From positions 98,153,583-98,217,582 of the forward strand of contig NC_133390.1 in the NCBI RefSeq assembly GCF_047511655.1: a DNA stretch of 64,000 bases. The letters are read 5' to 3'. Positions within the stretch are counted from its first letter, which is position 1. Each line of letters begins with the position of its first letter. Position numbers and translations under genes: made by a program. Positions 56,546 to 64,000 of this stretch are shown here, one piece after another. The notes beneath the pieces are model-generated. The model saw only the letters and a program-made list of their open reading frames with translations, made no database searches and had not been told where the DNA came from. The DNA comes from Castor canadensis (lineage: Eukaryota; Chordata; Mammalia; Rodentia; Castoridae).

Positions 56546-57647
56546 CTTAATACTATGTACAAGACAGTACTAGTTGCTTTAAATGTATTATTTTATCTTC
56601 TACTGATACATTTTATGGGTGAATTGAGATTCAGAGCAATAAATAGCAGAGTTGGAATCTGAATTACTTACTATCGGTCTGATTATGAATGAGCAGAAGA
56701 AATAGAACCATAACGTGACATAAATGGAAGGGGACAGTAGGGAAAATGCTAGATAGTCATGGAGGAGTGAGAATAAAGAAATCAAACACAGATGTGGGTG
56801 TTGTTGCAGAAGAACCAAATGATGAAAGCTGAAAGTAATGTGGTAGTTGGGAGAGACTGAAGGTTGGGAAATCCTCAAAAAGTCAAAGACATTTACAAAA
56901 AAAAAAAAAAAAAAAATTAAAGCGATAGTAATGGTTGGTTACCCAGGCAGGAAAAATTGAGAGTTTTGTCTCAAGAGTAAGCAGTAGATAGCTGTAAGTG
57001 AATTTTACTTAGTTTATTTTGCACATATTTATTGAGTGATTTCTATGAGCCAAACAATGTTCACACACTGCTCACACAAAGCTTACAAAAAGTAGTAACA
57101 GGACTTGAAGATGGAATAAAGAGAAGAATGAAAGTAAAAGAGAGAAAAAATTGACTATAATTTGAACCTGGAAGCTAGATTCTCAGAAATGAGGACAATT
57201 CTTATTTATGATTTGAGACACTGAGTTTGAGTTTTGAAATAAAACTTTTTCTACTATATTTCCTTAGGGGAAAGATTTATATTAAAAAAAAGGGTGAGTA
57301 AGAACAATGTTATTTAAAGGAAAGAATTGTGATTTCTTGTATGTCACTAACATTCTAGGATAGAGAATCATTTCCCTTCAGTGGGGTATGGTTTCTTCTA
57401 TGTAAAATGGTCTTAGAATTCATTGGAGAGATTTTACACACTACTGAAGCCTGGCCCTTCCCCAGACCAGTTAAATAAGAAGGAATTTCTGTTGGTGGGA
57501 CCAAGCAGGGTTTTTGTTGTTTATTTTGTTTTTAACCTTCACAGATGATTCTAATACTCAGCTAGTATACAGAACCTCTACTTTAATCTCTAAAGCCCTT
57601 GATCCTCAAAAAGGCAGATCCTCAAAGGCAGAAAATTAAATGCTCTA

Positions 57648-57742
57648 GGCTGGATGTGGTGGTGCAGGTCTGTAATCCCAGCACTCAGGAGGTTGAAGCA
57701 GGAGGATGGAGACTGTATGTCAAGACTCTGCCCCAAAACACT
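57648..57742 (+). repeat. B1-like SINE, shortened
   Basis: 'ggctggatgtggtggtgcaggtctgtaatcccagc' ... 'aagcaggaggatgg', then 'caagactctgcccc'. Part of the monomer is deleted. Confidence 0.8.
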
Positions 57743-57744
57743 GT

Positions 57745-58500
57745 AATGGTTATATTTTTAGGTGAATGTGGGATAGGAAGTAGAAATGAGTTTACAATGC
57801 TGGTTATATGCAATAAAAACATATTAATATTTCATAGTTGGATCCAAGGAAAAGAGCAACTCTTGCAAGAGCCATTGCTAAGTATTTTCAGATCCTGACT
57901 TCCAAAAAGGAGGAACACCCAAAACATATCCAAATATTTGTGTATGTGTGTGTTTAGACCATGGTGATGTGTCATCTTACTAATTCTTATGGAACTACTG
58001 GATTAACTCCTAGTTCCATGAAGGGCTGCAATTGCATTTTTTCCCATTAGGTGGAACTAGATCTTTGTTACATGAGAATTTTGTAAATTTATAAGCGGGA
58101 TGCCTTATAGATGATGAATTTTAAAGTGAAAATGAATCATTTATTAAAATGCACCCCATAAATTGTATTTAGAAAAACATTTGAAATATCTCAGGTTGTT
58201 AGTCTGGTTGGTTTTACACAGGCCTTATATTTCACATACATTGCGGATGTAAGCTTACTTAGTAAAACTTTGTTTTCTATATGTCCTTTCAAAAGGCCCC
58301 AAATCACACTCTACTCCTGGAAAAAACAGTGTTCATAGTATTTAATTTAGGACACTTCTAGATATGGACACATAATCCCTTATTTGAGATTCAAAAATCC
58401 ATAAAACTATATTTAGCAAATAAAAAAATAAGACATTGAAATAAAACTTGAATTCTCCTTTTTTAGTATCAGTGTATGCCATGCAATATTTGTGACATAT
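57745..58500. other. Intergenic, unrecognised
   Basis: AT-rich with nothing identifiable. Confidence 0.45.
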
Positions 58501-58514
58501 ACAAAAAAATTATT

Positions 58515-58590
58515 TGTTCCCCCACCCCTCACCCCCCCACACACATATACCCCCCCCCAAACAAAACAAAACAAAAAAAACACTTGGTGT
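58515..58590. repeat. C/A-rich low-complexity tract
   Basis: Runs of C ('acccccccac', 'accccccccc') and then 'aaacaaaacaaaac'. Confidence 0.8.
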
Positions 58591-58833
58591 TTATATTAAA
58601 TTAAAAGTTAGATATTCTTGTTTGCTTGGGGTTTTTTGAGCAATTCAGTTTAAAAACTAAAGATTTTTGTAACTGTTTGATGGTAAAATTTAACTTAAAT
58701 TGAGGTGGTGCTATTTATAGTCTTTACATCACTTTGTAGGAGCTTTTGTATGTATTATTGCAGAAATACCAGTGGTTTGATCATGAATACTTCCCCAGAT
58801 TTCATTGGAAGTGTTATGCTGATTGTACCATCC

Positions 58834-58835
<2 letters not shown>

Positions 58836-58871
<36 letters not shown>

Positions 58872-58880
58872 GATAGATAA
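58836..58880 (+). repeat. Compound microsatellite (GT)n(AGAT)n
   Basis: About 15 GT units are followed by three AGAT units. Both parts are uninterrupted, so length variation is likely. Confidence 0.92.
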
Positions 58881-58884
58881 CTAT

Positions 58885-59008
58885 TTTTTTATTTGTTTTG
58901 ACACAGGACCTTACTTGCTGTATATCCCAGTCTCACTTGGAACTCATAATCCTCCTGTCTACACCTCCTGGGTGCTGCTATTTTCAGGCATGCACCACCA
59001 CACCAAAT
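58885..59008 (-). repeat. B1-like SINE monomer, antisense
   Basis: 'ttttgacacaggaccttacttgctgtatatccc' ... 'aggcatgcaccaccacacc'. The microsatellite lies at its A-tail-proximal end. Confidence 0.78.
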
Positions 59009-59159
59009 ATTATCTTTTTAAAAATGAGTGAAGTACTGATTCCAGAATATTGTTTTCTCCAAGGTGTTTGGGCCTATAATAACTTTTTAATTTCGTAAAC
59101 AAGAAAGAAAAATATACAAACTATTCTGAGAGTGTTGTAAGAAATTTTTAATTCAAAAC

Positions 59160-59294
59160 AATTTATTAGCTGGGCAGCCAGCCCGAGCAAATAGTTCGTG
59201 GGACCCTATCGCTAAAAAACCCATCACATTAAAAAAAAGGGGAGGGTGGTGGAGTGGTTCAAGGTGTAGGCACTGAGCACAAACCCCAGTACCA

Positions 59295-59331
<37 letters not shown>

Positions 59332-59335
59332 CCCC
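59160..59335 (+). repeat. Dimeric SINE, B1 half internally deleted, ending in (CA)n
   Basis: 'agctgggcagccagcccgagcaaatagttcgtggg' joins the two ends of the B1 half. The ID half 'gtggtggagtggttcaagg' ... 'aaaccccagtaccac' runs into 16 CA units (59297-59328) in place of the usual A-tail. Confidence 0.82.
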
Positions 59336-59339
59336 AGCT

Positions 59340-60028
59340 CATTACAGGTAACATGACTGAAATAATAGCTATCTAATTTCTTTTTTAAAAGAGTCTTGAT
59401 TTTTTGTTGTCTTCAAAAGAGTAAGGGGGAAAAAACCAAAAAGCAAGGGAAACACTGAGAGAACTGATGGAGAGACCATTGCTATGATTCGCCAAAGCAA
59501 AATCACCTCAGATCCTTGACAGACAGGTGGCCATTTTCCCTTTCCTTCAAAGAAAACAAATCCTCTGGAGAAAGACTGCTGAAATGTTCTTAGCATCACA
59601 TTCCATTCAAGAATGTTATTTGTTATTTGCTACTTAGGAAAGTCTTAAATCTGTGCTCTGTAGAAATTTAATAGAATCGATGTTAACGACAATATAAAAT
59701 ACAGGAAGTGTTCACCAGCATTCTCAAAAATATGGTTTTAAGTTAGTAAATACCTATTGATTTTTCGCCTCACATTTCTATTTCCAGGTTAAATAACCTC
59801 AATTCCCTTCATAACCACTTCCCAAACATTATTATTATTCAAAAAAAAAGGTAGCCTTAATCCTGTATGCATTGTTATATTAAAGGGTCAACACAGAAGG
59901 ATTACCTCTCTATAAGATGTTCATTCTTATATACATCCAAGAACTATACTCCAGAACAGTCTCAGTCTTTATAATGTGTCTGTTAGGTCTCTTCCTGACA
60001 TATCTGTTTATAACAAACCAATTCCTGC
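59340..60028. other. Intergenic, unrecognised
   Basis: AT-rich, no gene-like feature. Confidence 0.45.
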
Positions 60029-60034
60029 TAACAA

Positions 60035-60122
60035 TTTTGAAATTTTTTTTGTCTTTTGCTGTACTGGGGCTTGAACTCAGGGCCTTGCATTTGCTAGGCA
60101 GGCACTCTGCCACTTGAGCTGG
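60035..60122 (-). repeat. ID-like SINE half, antisense
   Basis: T-run, 'gctgtactggggcttgaactcagggcc', 'gctaggcaggcactctgccacttgagc'. A short CT/CA repeat follows at 60187-60218. Confidence 0.85.
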
Positions 60123-60274
60123 AAAAATGGGTTTATGCAAGTGAATTACCTAATATTCTCTTTTTTCTTTTACTTGCACAAGGACATCTCTATCTCTCTC
60201 TCACACACACACACACATTTTGTCTCTTCCAACTTTCTAAAATCAACTCATAATCTTATTACGTTATCAAGAAA

Positions 60275-60650
60275 TGTACTAGTCGAACTTCATCAGTATG
60301 ACAAAATACCTGACATACACAACTTAGGGAATGAAGGATTTCTTTGGAATTTGATTTCAGAGGTTTCATCCCATCATGGTGGGAAAGGTGTGGCAAAGCA
60401 GCTCACGGCAGCCATGTTGGTCAGGAGTATGCCCTTTCCTTTTTCCCATTTTATGCCATCTGGGCTTCTAGGCTATGGGACAGTGCTACCCACATTCAGA
60501 GAGGATCTTCCCCCTTAGATAATCAATAGCAGTGCCTTACAGGCACACTCAGAGGTGTGCTTTACTAATCTCCTTTGTGATTCTCAATCCAGTCAAGATA
60601 ACAATATTAGCAACCTCAGGTGTGTATGGTCTCTCAGTAATTAAGAAGTA
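60275..60650 (-). mobile_element. Rodent MaLR-like LTR, antisense
   Basis: 'tcatcagtatgacaaaatacctgacat', 'ccatcatggtgggaaagg', 'gaggtgtgctttactaatctcc' and 'ctcaatccagtcaagataac' are in the order of an antisense rodent MaLR-type LTR. The exact family was not resolved. Confidence 0.55.
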
Positions 60651-60654
60651 ATAG

Positions 60655-60840
60655 CAGCCAGGTGCCAGTAGCTCACGCCTGTAACCTTAGCTACTCAGGA
60701 GGCAGAGATCAGGAGGATTTCATGGTTCAAAGCTAGCCTGAAGAAATGGTTTTGCAGACCCACCAAAATAAAAAAGGGCTGGTGAAGTGGCTCAAGGTGT
60801 AAGCCGTGAGTCTAAACCTCAATACCACAAAAAAAAGGGA
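60655..60840 (+). repeat. Dimeric B1-ID SINE
   Basis: 'gccaggtgccagtagctcacgcctg' ... 'aagggctggtgaagtggctcaagg' ... 'aataccacaaaaaaaa'. Confidence 0.87.
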
Positions 60841-61034
60841 AGAATAATAATCCACTGTTGTGCCTATGTAATATGCATCATACCAAAAGGGAAATACGTC
60901 TTGTTTAGTGCCATTGTATGAAATGCTTTGTTCACAACAAATGTCAACATATGTACAAATTATATAATATAGATATATTCGACACAAATTTGATCACAAG
61001 TTTGATGTGAATAATTTTATATCCTTTTAAAGTT

Positions 61035-61390
61035 AATAGCATAATAATTTTCCCAACAAACTCAACTGGGGTTTAAATTCAGGGCTTCATCTTTGCTAGG
61101 CAGGCATTCTACCATTTGTGTCATGCCTCCAGCCTTTTTTTGCTCTTCTTATTTTCGAGAAAGGGTCTTGTTTTTTGCCTAGGCCAGGCTGGACTGGGAT
61201 CCTCCTATTTTAAACTTCATACCATCACTGGTGTGACAGTCATGTGCCATCACACCCAACTTACTTCTTTTAAGATGGGGTCTTGCAAATTTTTTTGCTG
61301 GGCTAGCCTGGAACTGTGATTCTCCCAATGTCAGCTTCCCAAGTAACTAGAATTACAAGTGTGAGCCACATGCACCCAGTTACTGATAGA
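61035..61390 (-). repeat. Oligomeric SINE, antisense (ID half plus two B1-like monomers)
   Basis: 'aactggggtttaaattcaggg' ... 'ctaccatttgtgtcatgcc' (ID half), then 'gagaaagggtcttg' ... 'gtcatgtgccatcacaccc' and 'gatggggtcttgcaa' ... 'attacaagtgtgagccac'. It ends where the retroviral LTR begins. Confidence 0.82.
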
Positions 61391-61397
61391 ACAATAA

Positions 61398-61669
61398 TGT
61401 CACGCCATTTTGTGAATCAGCCAAAATGGCAGCCTGGCCCTTAAACAAATTCCCACACTCTAAGACAGCCCCACCCCCACCAGAGACTATTGTACCTGTA
61501 CTAACTTCCTTACCCTCCCCCTTCTATAAAAGCCACTGCTCGCCCAGACTCGGGGCTGCACCATCTTTTCCCCAGCCAGCCTGGCAGTTTGGGCCTCCCA
61601 TTAAACTTTGCTCTATGGACATGAGACTTTTCTCGTGAGCTTTCTTTGAGAGCGGCGTTTTTCCTAACA
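61398..61669 (+). mobile_element. 5' LTR of a class I endogenous retrovirus
   Basis: The element starts TGTCACG and ends CTAACA. TATAAAA is at 61526-61532 and the poly(A) signal ATTAAA at 61600-61605, with a short R/U5 after it. A primer-binding-site-like segment and gag homology follow directly, so this is the 5' LTR of a provirus rather than a solo LTR. At 272 bp it is short for the class, so its U3 may be deleted. The target duplication cannot be checked because the 3' LTR lies outside the window. Confidence 0.72.
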
Positions 61670-61690
61670 TTTGATGCCAAGACACGGGAT
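61670..61690 (+). other. Primer binding site-like segment
   Basis: Directly after the LTR and a TT spacer comes 'tgatgccaagacacggga', which resembles the tRNA-complementary site of class I retroviruses ('TGGTGCC...CCCGGGA' type) with several changes. The tRNA is not assigned. Confidence 0.6.
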
Positions 61691-62093
61691 TGGGTTGAGT
61701 TCCCGGCACTGACCTTGCTGTCCCTGCTTTACCGGGACCCCCAATCTAAAAAACGCCACTCTCTCACTAGCTCACAGGGAAGTTCCTCCATCCCAGCGTG
61801 CCTCCAACCGCCATCCACCACTGGCCAATCTTCCCTTAAGGTCCACTCTCCCTTGGTGAGTCCTCCTCGCATGCTGAGCTGTGGTCTCTCTCTCATTTCC
61901 TCGAAAACCCTAGCGCTAGGTCACAGCTTGCTCTCGTCCCAGGAACTGGGTTCCCCACTTGGGACTGTGGACCCCCCCTCCGTGGTCAAGACGTTCCTTC
62001 TGGGGGTTGTGTTCCACATTTCTCTCTCTCTCTCCTGAGGACCTGATATTTCGGGGACACCCGCCATATCTCTCCTCAGTTCAGGCCTTCACC

Positions 62094-62520
62094 ATGGGTG
62101 TTGGACCTTCCAAATTCCTTCAGACTCCCCAATGGGATGTCTCCTGGCCAACCTTGGGCCCCTCTGCCTAACGCCTGATCTTAAGCCACGAAAGCTCTGT
62201 AATCAGGCCTGATCCCAATATCCATTGGACAATGCCTCCAAATGGCCACTTAATGGCACTTTCAATCCCAATATTTTAAGAGATCTGTGCAATCTCTGTG
62301 AGCGTGCTGGTAAATGGAAGGAACTTTCCTACATCCAATCCTTTCCCTATCTCTGCATCAAACCCTCCCTCTGTACTTTCTGTTCCCCTGCACAGATTCT
62401 ATTATCCTGTAAACCAGTTTCTAAATCAGCCAATTCCTCTCCCAAATCTCCTCCTTCCCCATGTAAACAGACTTCTTGCAATGCTTACCATTCCTATCTC
62501 CTCCTATTTTCCTGAAAAAC
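62094..62520 (+). pseudogene. Broken gag start of the endogenous retrovirus
   Basis: An ATG at 62094 in good context opens a short frame with a myristoylation-type MG start, as in gammaretroviral-like matrix proteins. It stops at 62169-62171. Matrix-like homology then continues in another frame from about 62180 to 62390 (motifs 'WPLNGTF' and 'GKWKEL'), so there is at least one frameshift, and the frame ends by 62515. The provirus is defective. Sequence from 62520 to 63650 has no retroviral motif that I can place. Confidence 0.65.
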
Positions 62521-63640
62521 TTTCCCTGTCATGGAGTTAAGCAAGCCACTCCTTGCCAATTCTGGCCTCAAGGTGGTGCCAGCTCTGGGAGAGCTCATGC
62601 TCCCTTCCTGTGGGCTGAGACCAAGCCCCAGATTTATTCGGTGACTGGAGAATGGAGGTTTTGTTTTGCTAAAAGCATGCCAATACCAATCAATGGGATC
62701 AACCTAGAGACACAGGTGATGGCTAATCCCATAAGTGTGTGTCATGCCTCCAGGCTCTGTCTTCCCGTCCCTTACCTAAGATGTCAGCACACCTTTCTGC
62801 CTCCTCCATGGTCTCACCGCATGTCCTTTGTCTCTGTTTGCCTTCCCCTCCTTGGGCTTACTGGGACCCTGCCTCCCATGAAAAACTTGTAGCATGGTAC
62901 CTTATGACTTAAGTTATTCCAACTAGTTTGCCAGGCCTCTCAGTCTAAAGTAACTTTGAATCAGCTGCTTTACCAAAGTACTTACAAAAAACTGCAGCTG
63001 CCACGCTCATGCTGTAACTCCACTCCACAAGGGGAGGAAGGAAAGCAAACAGGCACACCTGTGCACAGGATGCCGGCTTCTGGACACAGCAAAAATGCCT
63101 GCCATAGCTAAGAAAATCCATAGAGAGGACCCAGTACATCCTGGGCTGCCAGCCACACGTGGCAATGGCTGTGGCCTGCTGCCACTTCCCCTAGAATAAA
63201 CGTGCGCAGAGTACACAGGAAGGGGGGAGGGGTGACAGGCTGCAGGATCAGGCCTAGGCAGTCAGGGTCATTTGTCCCAGGTGTGTGTGGAGGGAGTGGC
63301 GCCTTGCACAAGTCCTGCTCCTAGCCCCACCTCACACCTCAGGGCATCAGATCCAGCCCTTGTAAGCCAATTGTTAGCTCAAGGTTATAGTTCCAGAAAT
63401 AACTAAATAGACATTACTGTGGTCTCTAAACTTCTCATTTAGAATTTTCTATACCTTTGGCCTCAGCATAAATTTTTCCCTCCAAATATTAACACTAGTT
63501 GTCCCATATGGCACTGTTCCTGGCCTGAAATGCCCTCTGAATGCCCTTCTCTAACTTTACAAATGATTTCTTTGTTTAAAAGATAGCCTTTATTAAAGAG
63601 GCTGCCTACTGTTAGCTAAAAGACAGGATCCTAACGTTTT
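62520..63640. other. Region between two gag-like segments, unassigned
   Basis: Relatively GC-rich text with an ORF at 62476-62892 and minus-strand ORFs at 62945-63311, none with motifs I know. 'aataaacg' at 63196 could be a poly(A) signal. It may be ERV leader or unrelated inserted DNA. Confidence 0.35.
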
Positions 63641-63650
63641 GTTCTTTCTA

Positions 63651-63835
63651 GATGGGACCTGCACCTTCCAGTCTTCTGGCTAGTAGATGTTGGAAGCTTT
63701 GTACTGAGGCCTGGCCTCAGTATGCCTTGGGTGACCAAGAGAAGTGGCCTTCACAGGGTTCCTTAAATTACAATACCATACTCCAATTAGACCTTTTCTA
63801 TAAAAGTAAAAAAAAAGTAAACCTTCTAAGCCACT
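63651..63835 (+). pseudogene. Second gag-like start (class I ERV)
   Basis: An ATG at 63652 opens a 67-codon frame that begins with an MG start and contains short matrix-type motifs ('AWPQYALG', 'LNYNTILQLDLF'). Compared with the family a stretch after residue 10 is missing, and the frame ends in an A-rich run. It cannot be the same gag gene as the one at 62094 unless the provirus is duplicated or nested. Following sequence to 64000 is unassigned. Confidence 0.55.
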
Positions 63836-64000
63836 CCAATACTCAGAACCTCTAAACAAGAGCTTCCCTCTTCAACAGGCAATGGTAGGAAGAGGGCAAG
63901 TCTTATGTCCCCTTCCAGTTATCAGATCTAAGAGAAATTTAAAAACATCTAAACAGCTGTACTGATGCCCAGACAAATACACTTAAGCCTTTATCTCTGT

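Noticed and set aside
58515-59335. CRISPR-like or regulatory array from repeated short units
   Set aside because: These are C/A low-complexity tracts, GT/AGAT and CA microsatellites linked to SINE tails in a mammalian genome.
60114-60529. 134-codon plus-strand ORF
   Set aside because: Lies in an antisense MaLR-like LTR and its flank.

Overview
This window is mammalian nuclear DNA, most likely from a rodent and probably from a castorimorph such as a beaver. Two intron-containing, vertebrate-type ribosome and translation genes sit in a sea of L1, SINE, MaLR/ERV, L2, MIR and DNA-transposon remains. The dominant SINE is a dimer: a 7SL/B1-like half followed by an ID/tRNA-like half ending 'GAGTTCAAACCCCAGTACC'. 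I associate that form with beaver and related rodents. The rodent assignment is well supported, the genus is only inferred, and no part of the window looks bacterial, plasmid or viral in layout.

Layout. (1) 1-12.2 kb is intergenic: a 5'-cut young L1 with its 3' end, older L1 pieces on both strands inserted into each other, MaLR LTRs, hAT and Tigger-type transposon fossils, L2 and MIR. (2) 12.6-28.9 kb is EIF5A2 on the plus strand: CpG-island promoter, a noncoding first exon, four coding exons giving an intact 153-residue protein, a 9.2-kb third intron holding repeats, and a 3' UTR of about 4.5 kb with almost no repeats. (3) 29-38 kb is intergenic, with old L1 on both strands and SINEs. (4) 38.1-41.9 kb is RPL22L1 on the plus strand: CpG island, TATA box, pyrimidine-rich start, and four coding exons giving an intact 122-residue protein. 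(5) 42-61 kb is gene-poor and rich in nested repeats, including two probable solo LTRs and a pair of young L1 3' ends in opposite orientation, each with target-site duplications. (6) 61.4-64 kb is a degraded class I endogenous retrovirus (LTR, primer-binding-site-like segment, broken gag) plus a second gag beginning further down, running off the window.

The two genes are neighbours in the same orientation in human (3q26.2), so the interval is ordinary conserved synteny. eIF5A2 is the hypusine-containing translation elongation/termination factor paralogue. eL22-like 1 is a ribosomal protein paralogue of eL22. Both act in translation, but the sequence shows no sign that they are co-regulated.

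I did not find a new biological system. The most unusual items are the stacked insertions at 43.1-45.7 kb, the two gag starts in one orientation at 62.1 and 63.65 kb, the inverted pair of L1 3' ends near 52 kb, a composite SINE with a non-SINE tail at 5.6-6.1 kb, and an upstream in-frame ATG at EIF5A2. Repeat-family names come from recognising the text by eye. Boundaries are approximate except where target duplications are given.
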